NCBI GenBank assembly: GCA_963772065.1
Contig: CAVYVZ010000008.1
Location: forward strand, 248,001 to 312,000
Direction of reading: 5' to 3'
Source: CAVYVZ01 sp963772065
GTDB taxonomy: Bacteria; Acidobacteriota; Vicinamibacteria; Vicinamibacterales; UBA2999
DNA: 64,000 nt
In this document: one piece after another, positions 52,848-62,767 of the stretch
How the letters are laid out: each line of letters opens with the position of its first letter
Position numbering within the stretch: the first letter of the stretch is position 1
Position numbers and translations under genes: made by a program
Notes under the pieces: model-generated
What the model saw: the letters and a program-made list of their open reading frames with translations, nothing else
What the model was told of the DNA's origin: nothing
The model's database searches: none

Positions 52848-53501
52848 CAGTCGTTCCCGTCCACGTCGCCGCCGGCGTACTCGCTCTCGTCTTTGGCTAT
52901 GTCGCGCTGTATGCGACGAAGGGAGCCAGGCTGCATCGGAAGAGCGGAATCCTCTTTGTCTACGCGATGGTCACGATGTCGCTGAGTGGTGCGCTGATGG
53001 CGTTCTTCAACGCCTCGTCGGTCAACGTGATTGCCGGCTTGCTGACCTTCTATTTCGTGACCACCGGGCTGCTCACGGTCCGGCCCTGGATTTACGCGTC
53101 TGAGCTGGATCGATGCGGCAGCCATGCTGTTTGCGCTGACGGTCGCTACGCTCGCCTTCAAGGCCGGTGTGGAGGTTGCGAGCAGTGGACGACCCGAGGC
53201 CGGTCCGATGTTCATCTTCGGCGGCATGGGGCTGCTGGCCGCCGCAGGCGACGTGCGCATGATACGGGCGCGTGGCCTTCAGGGGCCTCGTCGTATTGCG
53301 AGGCATCTCTGGCGCATGTGTTTTGCAATGTGGGTTGCCGCCGGCTCATTCTTCTGGGGCCCGCCCCGCAGGGTCCCTGAATTCATCCGCATCCCGGCTC
53401 TTCAGACATTTGCGGTGCTGTTGCCGGTCGCGGCGATGCTGTACTGGCTGTGGCGCATCCGCGTCAGAAAAACCCTGGTTACCGCGCTCGGAAATTCCTG
53501 A
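52844..53501 (+). CDS. DUF2306-like membrane protein, copy 1 (frameshifted)
   Basis: A six- to seven-helix membrane protein of about 218 residues. It contains LHRKSGILFVYAMV and LLTFYFVTTGLLTVRP, then a +1 shift near 53100 and continues as RLSWIDAAAMLFALTVATLA with PRRIARHLWRMCFAM. ATG 52844 is coupled to the preceding gene. It shares the same block order with the following gene at 53505, so the two are tandem duplicates. No function assigned. Confidence 0.8.
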
Positions 53502-53504
53502 TCC

Positions 53505-54207
53505 ATGCGAATCACCTTGCTCGTTCACATCGTCGCGGGCGGCCTCGGCCTTCTGTCCGGATATGTCGCGCTCTCTGCCGCCAAGGGCGCCGCCTTGCAT
53601 CGCAAGAGTGGAATCCTCTTCGTCTGCGTGATGCTCGTGATGTCGGTCACCGGGATGCTGATCTCGGCGGTCGAGGGCGTGGCGCCGGCGATCAACGTCC
53701 CGTCGGCGTTGCTGACGTTCTATCTGGTAACGACCGGACTGATGACCGTTCGGCCTCCTGCCGCCTGGTCGCGTCGATTCGATCTCGGGGCGATGATGAT
53801 GGCGCTGGGCATCGGCCTGACGTGTATTGCGCTCGGTCTGGCGGCAATCGCCGCCGGAGGCGCGCAGGCCGGGATGGCGTTTCCGCTGTTCCTGTTTGCC
53901 GTGGTCGCACTGATCAGCGAGCGCAGGCGATCGGCGGGTGCTGCGAGCGGGCGGCCTTCAGGGCGCGCCTCGACTCGCACGTCATCTCTGGCGCATGTGT
54001 TTCGCGCTGTTCATCGCGTCGATCGCATTTTATGCAGGCGGAAGCCGGGTTCCCGAGGCGCTTCGCATGCCTGCTCTCCTCGCAACCGGAGTCTTGTTGC
54101 CGATCGTCGCGATGTCGTACTGGTTGTGGCGCCTCCGGAAACGATCCGCTCGCGGCGCCGTTCGCGTCAACGCACCTCACATAACTGCGGTGCACGCTTC
54201 CCGATAA
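53505..54207 (+). CDS. DUF2306-like membrane protein, copy 2 (frameshifted)
   Basis: Paralogue of the preceding gene: LHRKSGILFVCVMLV, LLTFYLVTTGLMTVRP and LARHLWRMCFALFIASI align with it. The frame shifts +1 near 53930, before VLRAGGLQGAP. It starts 3 nt after the copy 1 stop, and its stop overlaps the next ATG as TAATG (54205-54209). About 233 residues; the fold is all membrane helices. Function unknown. Confidence 0.8.
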
Positions 54208-56158
54208 TGCATATGCACACCAACCAACTGCCTTCTCGAAAACCGCTTCGCCTGTGGCCGGGCGTCGCCTTCGCCATCGTGCTGATTGTCGGACGCTATG
54301 TCATCCCTGTCATCGCACCACCCGAGGCGGAAATTTTTTCGCTCCCGCTCGGGCTCATTGCGATGTTCGCGGGGATGCTGGCAGCGGTCGGCATCCTCGC
54401 CTGGTGGCTGTTCTTCAGTCGCGCGCCGTGGTCCGAGCGGCTGGGCGCGATCATCCTGATGGCTATCGCGGTGGTCGCGCTGAAGCCCATTGTGGACGTG
54501 TCGGTCAGGACCGGGAATATGGGGTACATGTTGATCTTCTACTCCATCCCGATTCTGAGCCTTGCCATCGTGGTCTGGGCGGTCGCGACACGTCGTCTGC
54601 CCGACGGACTTCGCCGCGTGTCGTTGGTCGCGGCCATGGTGCTCGCGGCCGTGCCCTTCGCCCTCATACGCACGGCTGGTGTCAGCGGCACGGGTGCCGA
54701 GCTCCATTGGCGGTGGACGCCGACGCCTGAGGATCGGCTCCTGGCTGAGGCGAAAGACGAGCCCGTGGCGGTCGTGCCACCGCCGGCGGCGGCACCGCCG
54801 GCTGCGGAACCAAAGGCGGAGATTCCAGTGGAGTCGCCCGCGACGAAGACCGCCGACAAACCGATCGCTGCACCGGAGGCGCCCGCGGCGCTGCCGAAGG
54901 CTGCGGCCACGACGAAGGCCGAACCCGCTCCTCGAGCCGCCACGGAAACGCCAGCGGAGTGGCCCGGCTTCCGCGGGCCCAACCGCGACAGCATCATCCG
55001 CGGCGTACGGATCAACACCGATTGGACTGCATCGCCGCCGGTCACAGATGTGGCGCCGGCCGATTGGACCGGGCTGGTCATCCTTTGCGGTCCACGGCGA
55101 TCGTCTCTACACGCAGGAGCAGCGCGGGGACGACGAGGTCGTGGCCTGCTTACAAGATGTCCACGGGCGAACCTGTGTGGCGGCACCGCGATCGGGTACG
55201 GTTCTGGGAATCGAATGCCGGCGCCGGTCCACGTGGGACACCGACGCTCAGCAACGGTCGCGTCTACGCATTCGGCGCAACCGGAATCCTGAACGCCCTC
55301 GATGAAGGCAACGGGAAGGTGCTGTGGTCGCGCAATGCGGCGACCGACACTGGCGTCACGATCCCGGACTGGGGCTTCGCAAGCTCACCGCTGGTGATCG
55401 ACGACATCGTGGTCATCGCCGCCAGCGGGCAGCTCGCCGCCTACGACGCGCGAACGGGTAGTCAACGCTGGATGGGCCCGAAGGGCGGCGCCGGCTACAG
55501 CTCGCCACATCTCGTGACGATCGACGGAGTTCCGCAAATCCTGCTGCTGAGGGGAAGCCGCACGATCAGCGTCGCGCCTGCCGACGGCAAGCTGCTCTGG
55601 GAGCACGTGTGGGATCCGGGCGTCGGCATCGTTCAACCGGCTCTGGCCGCGGACGGTGACATTCTGATCACGGTCGGCGGGGGAACAGGCGGGGCGGGCA
55701 TCCGTCGCGTCGCGGCCTCGAAGGGACCCGCGGGGTGGAAGGTCGAAGAGCGCTGGACGTCGCGTGGATTGAAGCCCTACTTCAACGACTTCGTCGTTCA
55801 CAAGGGCCATGCGTTCGGCTTCGACGGCAGCATTCTGTCGTGCATCGACCTCGCGGACGGGACGCGCAAGTGGAAGGGCGGGCGCTACGGGCAAGGCCAG
55901 CTCGTGCTGCTGGCCGAACAGGACGTGCTGCTGGTGCTCTCGGAGGAAGGCGAGCTGGCGCTGGTGGCGGCGACCCCGGACAAGTTCGCGGAGCTGGCGC
56001 GCTTCCCGGCAATGGACGCCAAGACATGGAATCATCCAGTGCTGGTCCGCGATGTCCTGCTGGTTCGCAACGGCGAGGAGATGGTCGCGTTCCGGCTGCC
56101 TCTCAGCGGGTCGCCGACGGGAACCACCTCGAGTCCTGCACCACAACCGAACGATTGA
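54207..56158 (+). CDS. Membrane-anchored BamB-like PQQ beta-propeller protein (frameshifted twice)
   Basis: About 650 residues: four N-terminal membrane segments (about 17-160), a long Ala/Pro/Glu-rich linker (about 175-250), then a PQQ-type beta-propeller beginning WPGFRGPNRDS. The frame shifts +1 near 55042 and again near 55148; between them the coding frame gives WRRPIGPGWSSFAVHGDRLY, and after them YKMSTGEPVWRHRD and a full propeller (TGSQRWMGPKGGAG, DGKLLWEHVWDPG). Overlaps the convergent PQQ dehydrogenase gene by 56 nt. Similar proteins, often called outer-membrane protein assembly-like, are common here; whether it binds PQQ is unclear. Confidence 0.83.
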
Positions 56159-58034
56159 GGGCGGTTGCGATCCGCTTCGCGGCTGGCAGGGCAAACGCGA
56201 CGACGGTCCGGCCCGGTGGCGACCGCAGCAAACCGTCACCGCCGGCGGCGATGACAACGTACTGGCGCTGGTCGCGGCCCATGAACGTCATCGGTGTTGC
56301 GTGACCGCTCGCCTGGAGCGCCGTTTCCCACAGGAGCGCGCCGGTTTCAGCATGGAACGCACGGAAGCGCCCGTCGATGGTGCCGGCGATGAAAATGAGG
56401 CCGCTTGCCGTGGCGATGGTTCCGCCGATGTTCGGTGTGCCGGTCTTGTCGAAGCCCCGCGTCTTCAGATCATCGAATACTCCGAGCGGGACACGCCATG
56501 CTACAGACGCGCGGTTCACATCGACCGCGACGAGCTCCCCGAACGGCGGCGCGGAGCATGGCACTCTCGTATCCGGGTTCCAGAAGCGTGCGTACGCGGA
56601 GTCCCAGGGCGAGCTTCGCTTGTAAGGCCCGAGGCGCTCGACCTGCGTCGTGCGTTTCTCCATCCGCACAACCTGCCCCAGGTTCATGATGTTCGTGAAG
56701 AGCAGGCCGCGCGAGGGATCGAACGAGAGGCCGCTCCAGTTGCCGCCTCCGAGAGTGCTGGGGAACATCACGATCGTCCGGTCGAGTTCGGGCGGGCTGA
56801 AGATGTCTCTCGCGTGCATCCTGTTCTTGTCCCAGAGGTCGCGGCAGTAGGCGGCGTGCTCCGGCGTCAGCGAATACAAGTCGGAGGCGGGATCGAAGGC
56901 GATCCGCGATAGCGGCGGCGGCTGAAGTGGAAATGGCTGCGTGGCTGACGTGGCTTCACCAGGCAATTCGCTCTGCCGCACGCGGCGTTCTTCCATCCCG
57001 AACAGCGGCTTGCCGCTCATCCGATCGAAGATGAAGAGCGTGCTCATCTTGGTGATCTGCGCGACGGCAGCGACCTTCCGGCCTGTGATCGTCACATCGA
57101 TCAAGGTCGGCGCCGCAGGCAGGTCCCAGTCCCACAGGTCGTGGTGCACGAGCTGCTGGAACCATCTGAGCTTCCCGGTGTTCGCGTCGAGCGCGATCAG
57201 TGAGTTCGCGTACAGGTTGTTGCCCTTGCGATCCGCGCCGTAGAAATCGGACGTGGGCGATCCGGTTGCCGCAAAGACGACGCCGCGCTCGACGTCGACG
57301 GTCATGTACGTCCAGGCATTCGCCCCGGAGCGGTTCTTCCAGCTCTCGCCTTCCCATGTCTCGACGCCTGGTTCTCCCGCGCGTGGGACCGTATGAAATG
57401 ACCACAGCAGCTTCCCGGTTCGGGCGTCCCATCCGCGAATGTCGCCGTAGAGGCCGGAACTCGGTTCCTGTTCGGTGTTGCTGCCACCGGTAATCACCAC
57501 GTTCCGGTACACAGTCGGCGGGGAGTCGAGCATGAACGGACCGTCGACGCCGCGAATGCCCTCTTTCAAATCGACAAACCCGCGCTCGCCGAAGCCGCTC
57601 GCCGGTTCGCCCGTCATCGCCTCGAGCGCGACGAGGCGGCCGTCGGCCACACCTGAGTAGATCCGCGGCGCGGTCTTGCCATCTCCGGCCCAGTACGCCA
57701 CACCGCGGCGAGCGACCTTGCTCCCCGCGTCGAACCTCCACACCTGTTTGCCGGTTTCCGGTTCGAGCGCAAACACGCTCGCGGCACCCGTCAGGTACAT
57801 CAGCCCATTGACAACAATCGGCGTGACTTGGAGGTCGTTGGCACCGGTGTCGAAGGACCAGGCCCGCTCCAGCCGTGTGACGTTCTCAGGGGTGATTTGC
57901 GTCAGCGGTGAATACCGCTGTGCACCAGGATCGCGGCCGAACCAGGGCCATTCGCCGCCAGCATTTCGTTGCGCCGCGGGTGCGAGGGGCAGGACGATCA
58001 CCACGATCGCAACGGCAGTCAGAGCTCGCCACAT
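56103..58034 (-). CDS. PQQ-dependent dehydrogenase, glucose-type, secreted
   Basis: A 643-residue periplasmic quinoprotein: signal peptide (LTAVAIVVIVLPLAPAAQ), then WPWFGRDPGAQRYSPLTQIT and propeller repeats TGKQVWRFD, TGKLLWSFH, TGKLRWFQQ, TGALLWETAL. The active-site-side motif VHHDLWDWDLPAAP is present, as in the other PQQ enzyme at 43768. No cytochrome c domain. Its 3' end overlaps the BamB-like gene by 56 nt. It is divergent from the GH51 gene. Substrate unknown. Confidence 0.9.
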   Translation of the reverse strand: MWRALTAVAIVVIVLPLAPAAQRNAGGEWPWFGRDPGAQRYSPLTQITPENVTRLERAWSFDTGANDLQVTPIVVNGLMYLTGAASVFALEPETGKQVWRFDAGSKVARRGVAYWAGDGKTAPRIYSGVADGRLVALEAMTGEPASGFGERGFVDLKEGIRGVDGPFMLDSPPTVYRNVVITGGSNTEQEPSSGLYGDIRGWDARTGKLLWSFHTVPRAGEPGVETWEGESWKNRSGANAWTYMTVDVERGVVFAATGSPTSDFYGADRKGNNLYANSLIALDANTGKLRWFQQLVHHDLWDWDLPAAPTLIDVTITGRKVAAVAQITKMSTLFIFDRMSGKPLFGMEERRVRQSELPGEATSATQPFPLQPPPLSRIAFDPASDLYSLTPEHAAYCRDLWDKNRMHARDIFSPPELDRTIVMFPSTLGGGNWSGLSFDPSRGLLFTNIMNLGQVVRMEKRTTQVERLGPYKRSSPWDSAYARFWNPDTRVPCSAPPFGELVAVDVNRASVAWRVPLGVFDDLKTRGFDKTGTPNIGGTIATASGLIFIAGTIDGRFRAFHAETGALLWETALQASGHATPMTFMGRDQRQYVVIAAGGDGLLRSPPGRTVVAFALPAAKRIATALNRSVVVQDSRWFPSATR

Positions 58035-58122
58035 CGCTCGTGAGAGTTGCGCGTCACCGGGAATTCGTCAAGTGCGAACATCGATAGCATTCGGGTTCGG
58101 GGTACTATCTGGAGGCGAGGAC

Positions 58123-59778
58123 ATGATGACCGGCTGCGTGACCCGACGGGATTTCCTACGCACCGCCGCCGCGGCGGCGGCCGTCACGCTCGCTCCCCGT
58201 ACCTCGCGAGCCGCTGACTCACGCATCGAGGTGGCGATCGGCGAGCCGATCGGCACCGTCACGCCCGATCTGTATGGCCATTTCGTCGAACATCTCGGCG
58301 GCGTCGTCTACGACGGCGTGTGGGTTGGGGAGAAGTCTTCGATCCCCAATACCGGCGGGATTCGCCAGGCGTTGATCGATCACATGCGGCGTCTGCCTCC
58401 GGGAGCGATCCGATGGCCGGGCGGCTGCTTTGCCGACAGCTACGACTGGCGGGATGGCGTTGGCGCCCGGACGTCTCGCCCGCGGCGCACGAACTTCTGG
58501 GCCAACGAGATGGTCAAGCTGCCGGACGGCGCCGGCAAGTACGATCCGAACCACTTCGGAACGAACGAATTCGTCCGCTTCTGCCGCCTCGCTGGCGGTG
58601 AACCCTACCTCGCGGCCAACCTGCGCAGCCTGCCCGCTCGCGATTTCTACCAATGGGTCGAGTACTGCAATAGTCCGGCGGGGAGCTCCACGCTCGCCGA
58701 GCTCCGAGCAGCGTCAGGCGACCGCGACCCGTTCCGCGTCCGCTTCTGGGGTGTGGGCAACGAGACCTGGGGCTGTGGAGGCAATCTGACGGCCGAGGAA
58801 TACGCCACCGAGTACCGGCGATTCACGGCGTGGCTGCCCCGCTACGGAATGGATCTCGCGTTCATCGGAGCGGGACCCGGCAGCGGCGATGTGCGATGGA
58901 CGCGCGGATTTTTCACGAAGCTCGCCGAGAAAGGGGAAGGGGCGCTTCGCAGCATCTGGGGATGGGCGCTTCACCACTACTCGTGGAACGTCAGCCGCGG
59001 CGCAACCACTGATTGGAACGAGGGGAAGGGCGACGCGGTTCGGTTCACGAACGACGAGTGGTACGAGCTGCTCAAGGAAGGAGCCAGGATCGACGATCTG
59101 ATCACGTCGCACTGGGCCGTGATGGGCGAGTTCGATCGACGCCGCCGCGTGAAGCTCGTGGTCGACGAATGGGGCGCCTGGCATCGCTCTGGGACCGAAG
59201 TGCATCCCGCACATCTCTTCGGTCAGCAGTCGACGATGAGAGATGCGCTGCTGACGGCGTTGACGCTCGATGCGTTCCACCGCCATGCCGACAAGGTGGT
59301 CATGGCCAACGTGGCGCAGCTCGTCAACTGTCTGCATTCGCTGTTCCTGGCGCATGAAGACAAGTTCGTGGCGACGCCGGCATTTCACGTCTTCGACATG
59401 TATGGGCCGCACGTTGGCGGCCGGTCGCTTCGCACGATCGTGTCGGCGCCCACGATTGCCTATGAGCGCGTAGGATCGAGCGGATCTCTGTGGGGACTCG
59501 AAGGCTCTGCGTCGATAAAGGACCGAACGGTAACGCTGACGGTGGTCAACCCTCACGTGACCGAGCCGCGGGAAGCGGAGATTGCGCTGCGCGGCGCGGC
59601 CATCGCTTCGATCCGCGCCGATGTCCTGCGCGCGAATGACATTCACGCGGTGAATACGTTCGAGCACCCGAAGGTCGTTGCGCTTCAGCAGGAGCAGTCG
59701 GCGACGCCTCGGGGGAATGTCGCCATCCACCGGTTCGCGCCTGCGTCCGTCACCCGCCTGACGATCGGTCTGGCGTGA
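58123..59778 (+). CDS. Alpha-L-arabinofuranosidase, GH51
   Basis: A 551-residue glycoside hydrolase that removes terminal L-arabinofuranosyl residues from plant arabinan or arabinoxylan. A Tat-type signal is visible (VTRRDFLRTAAAAAAVTLAP), so it is exported folded. Acid/base Glu in FWGVGNETWGCGG, nucleophile Glu in LVVDEWGAWH, and IRWPGGCFADSYDWRDG near the start are family signatures. ATG 58123 with GGAGG upstream. Sugar released could feed the FAH-family/ALDH pair at the right edge (inference). Confidence 0.93.
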   Translation: MMTGCVTRRDFLRTAAAAAAVTLAPRTSRAADSRIEVAIGEPIGTVTPDLYGHFVEHLGGVVYDGVWVGEKSSIPNTGGIRQALIDHMRRLPPGAIRWPGGCFADSYDWRDGVGARTSRPRRTNFWANEMVKLPDGAGKYDPNHFGTNEFVRFCRLAGGEPYLAANLRSLPARDFYQWVEYCNSPAGSSTLAELRAASGDRDPFRVRFWGVGNETWGCGGNLTAEEYATEYRRFTAWLPRYGMDLAFIGAGPGSGDVRWTRGFFTKLAEKGEGALRSIWGWALHHYSWNVSRGATTDWNEGKGDAVRFTNDEWYELLKEGARIDDLITSHWAVMGEFDRRRRVKLVVDEWGAWHRSGTEVHPAHLFGQQSTMRDALLTALTLDAFHRHADKVVMANVAQLVNCLHSLFLAHEDKFVATPAFHVFDMYGPHVGGRSLRTIVSAPTIAYERVGSSGSLWGLEGSASIKDRTVTLTVVNPHVTEPREAEIALRGAAIASIRADVLRANDIHAVNTFEHPKVVALQQEQSATPRGNVAIHRFAPASVTRLTIGLA

Positions 59779-59820
59779 GCGCGTCTTCATCACTCTCGCA
59801 GGATCGCCTCACTGCGCGCT

Positions 59821-61433
59821 CTATCTGGTCCGACGGGGTGTTTCGGGAGCTGCGGAACGCAGCGCTTCGCTCAGGACACGGCCCACCGATCCCGACGGAA
59901 TCTCGACTCCGGCGAGCGACGCAAGGGTCGGAGCCAGATCGTTCAGCGCGACATCGCCAGAATACTCACCAGGTTTTATTCGGCGCCCCATGAGAATCAA
60001 GGGGATATGTGCGTCGTAGCTGTACGGTGTCCCGTGCGTCGTGCCCTGCGCCTGACGGATCCAGTATGGCTCGAGAATGATTTCCAGATCGCCGGAGCGC
60101 TGCGCGTTGAAGCCGCGCAACACACGAGTGCCAATGCGGTCGTTTGGCACCTCCCCCCGTAGCAACTGGTCCCGCGTGTACACGCGAGCGACATGAGGCA
60201 CCTTGACCGCGGCTGCGGCCGCAATGCGTCGGACCTCTGACGGATCAAGCTGGCGCTCTTCAACGAGCTCGTAGTTCAGGGACGGCGATGACCCTGCCGT
60301 CGCCGCGAGCCATTTGCCCTCGCCAAACGTCTTGGAGAGACCCTCGCGAATCGGGTCGAACAGCTCCTTCGTGGTCAGCCGTCCACCGGGCAGGGCTCGC
60401 TCACGGAGCGATTCCGGAAGGGGGGCGACGCCGTGGTCGGCTGTCAGCGCGACGAGCGTGCGCGGAAGCCCCACGGTTTTGTCGACCTGCGCCAGCAGAC
60501 GCCCAATCGCCCGATCGGTCCTGATCGCGATGTCCCGCACCTGGGGGGAATCCGGTCCATAGGTGTGGCCGACTGAGTCGTTCGAGGAGAAGCTGACGGA
60601 CAGCAGGTCTGTCGCGTTCCGCTGGCCCAGCCGCTCTCGGCCAAGGAGCTCGCCGGCGAAATCCAGAATCAGTTCGTTGCCGTACGGGCTGCCGTAGACC
60701 GCGTCGTACAGCGCAGCTCCGCGTTCAGCCGGGAACTGCCGAAGTGATGTGGTCGGCGCTGACAGCACGGTCCACGATGTGCCTGCGTGCGCGTCCGCGG
60801 CCTTGCGATCGTTGAAGGTACGCACCCAGCCAGGAGCCTCGGCAAATAGTACGTGCTCGTCACGAAGCTTCCAGTCTTCGTGTCCCACCAGAACGCCGCA
60901 TCCGCGCCGCGACCAACCGGCAGGATTGCCGCTCGGTCCTTCAATGACACGCCAAATACCTTGGGGGCGTCGGTTGTTCCCCTGGGCGCCAGCGATGCCA
61001 TTTTCAGCTCGTCTCCTACCGTGCTCACGAGCAGCCGCCGAGGCGACGCCGGCGAACCCGTGACCGCGCCCACTGGTTTTACGTCGGGATCCGACACGCT
61101 CGTGACAGTTGCACCGCTCTCCCGTTCGAACCAGTCGTTCCCGATAATCCCGCTGACCGACGGTGTGGCGCCCGAGAGCATCGTGGCGTGTCCGACGGCG
61201 GTCACCGTGGGATAGTGCTCCAGGTTGGCGTTCGTAAACACAGCGCCATCGGTCAACAGGCGCTTGATCCCGTCCGTGTAGTCCGCGCGAAATCTGGTCA
61301 GGTAGTCATAACGGAACTGATCGACCGCGATAAGGAGAACCAGTCGAATGTCCGGACCTGCGGCCGGCTGCGCCCTCGGCAGCGCAACCGCCACAGCGAC
61401 GAACGCGAGCAGGATGACGCCAAGTTGTTTCAT
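59821..61433 (-). CDS. PafA-like alkaline phosphatase family protein (frameshifted)
   Basis: About 536 residues, exported (VILLAFVAVAVALPRAQP). Metal and nucleophile motifs are LLIAVDQFRYDYL and HYPTVTAVGHATMLSGATP (Thr nucleophile), then VALTADHGVAPLP and YDAHIPLILMGRRIKPG. The frame breaks by one missing base near 60855; the two segments match the N- and C-terminal parts of PafA-type phosphatases. Start at ATG 61433. Substrate is probably phosphate monoesters in the periplasm. Confidence 0.88.
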
Positions 61434-61491
61434 GTGGACCTCGATGGCCGAGCGAGAACGTTGTACGACGAACCCAAGGGCGACTTCCCCT

Positions 61492-62473
61492 TCACTTGAG
61501 TACACCATATCGGCGCTCGCCGCCCTGCTCCGAATCGTGTTCTCCAACGGCCCGCGGCCAGAGCAATGACGCTGCGATCGATGCCGCGAGCACGAGCACG
61601 ATAACGCCCGAGCGACACCCCGATCGGGATCTTGTAGACGTCCAGCCAGCAGCATCTTGGCCCCGACGAACACCAGGACCGACCGACAGTCCGACCTTGA
61701 GATAGTGGAAGCGGTGGATCACGTCCGCCAGGAGAAAGTACAGCGCCCGCAGACCCAGAATCGCAAACACGTTGGAGCTGTAGACGATGAACGGATCCTG
61801 CGTGACGGCAAAGATCGCGGGAATCGAATCCACGGCGAAGATGCAGGTCGGTCGTCTCGACGAGCGCCAGCACGACGAACAGCGGCGTCGCGACCAGTCG
61901 CCAGCTGCCGCCCACCGCCTCTCGGACGAAGAACTGCTGACCGTGATAGACGGTCGGTGACGGGGAAGAGCCGGCGCACGATGCGAATGACGGGATTCGA
62001 TTCCGGCTCGATGTCGTGCTCGATCTGCGTCGCCATGCGGATCCCGGTGAAGACCAGGAACGCTCCGAACACGTACATGACCCAGTGGAACTGCTGGATC
62101 AGGTAGGCGCCTGCGGCGATCATGGCGCCGCGCATCACCAGAGCGCCGAGGATCCCCCAGAACAGCACGCGATGCTGATAGCGCAGCGGAACGCGGAAGA
62201 AGCCGAAGATCAGGACGAAAACGAAGATGTTGTCGACCGAGAGCGCCTTTTCAATCACGTAGCCGGCGAAGTATTCCAGTCCGGCGTCGCGTCCCATGAA
62301 GGCATACACACCGGCGCCAAATATCAGCGCCAGCGCCACCCACACAACGGTCCATGTTGCCGCCTCCGCTCGACGTGACCTCGTGCGCCTCCTTGTGAAA
62401 CACAAGACAGGTCGACTGCCAGCATCGCCAGGACGAATGCGTTGAACCCGACCCACAACCAGGTCTGATCCAT
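61492..62473 (-). pseudogene. TerC/Alx-family membrane protein, about seven frame breaks
   Basis: Segments of a single TerC protein are visible in order: MDQTWLWVGFNAFVLAMLAV, VFHKEAHEVTSS, EAATWTVVWVALALIFGAGV, EKALSVDNIFVFVLIFGFF, RVLFWGILGALVMRGAMI, YHGQQFFVREAVGGSW, LVETTDLxFAVDSIPAIFAVT-type, LLADVIHRFHYLKVGLS and IVLVLAASIAASLLWP, spread over three frames. Every break reads as +1 (near 62405, 62365, 61960, 61845, 61680, 61645, 61605). This uniformity points to sequencing insertions, not decay. TerC/Alx proteins export Mn2+; the yybP-ykoY riboswitch upstream agrees. Confidence 0.85.
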
Positions 62474-62549
62474 GTCGGTCTTGCTCCCGTTCCGCGTGGC
62501 CGCTTCCGAGGCCCACGCAGGTGCAGTGGCAGCGGCACGTCGCACCGCC

Positions 62550-62611
62550 AACAAAAGAAAAGGCGAGACCCTCGCACCGGGGCTGTTCGCCGCTCGTGCG
62601 AAGGTCTCGCC
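62550..62611 (-). terminator. Riboswitch-linked intrinsic terminator
   Basis: On the minus strand GGCGAGACCTTCGCAC (62611 downward) pairs with GTGCGAGGGTCTCGCC (to 62562), followed by TTTTCTTTTG. The 5' arm contains GGCGAGACC, which is also the 3' part of the yybP-ykoY aptamer, so aptamer folding and terminator formation exclude each other. Confidence 0.88.
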
Positions 62612-62708
62612 TGTTTCCTCGGGAACTCGACCGAACCGTGCGCGTGTCCGCGCAGTGCTGACGATTCGGCCGCGCGGGCGTGTATCCCGCGTGGCTACTC
62701 CCCTTCCA
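62601..62708 (-). promoter_or_regulatory. yybP-ykoY (Mn2+) riboswitch upstream of terC
   Basis: Reading the minus strand from 62708, GGAAGGGGAGTAGCC is followed by a paired helix region, UCGUCAGCAC, further helices, and GGCGAGACCTTC at 62611-62600. GGGGAGUAGC, GUCA..., and GCGAGACCUU/GCAAGACCUU are the hallmarks of the yybP-ykoY class, which senses Mn2+ and often precedes TerC-type genes. The terminator just downstream shares the last strand of the aptamer, so Mn2+ binding should switch transcription of terC on. The stretch 62474-62767 holds nothing else. Confidence 0.9.
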
Positions 62709-62767
62709 AACCAACGATAGGCGGTCTGGCCGACCTATTCAAGACCCGAGTCAGTATCATTGCGCCG

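Noticed and set aside
61492..62473. Programmed +1 frameshifting in terC
   Set aside because: Seven shifts in one gene without a common slippery sequence are not plausible as recoding; sequencing insertions explain them better.
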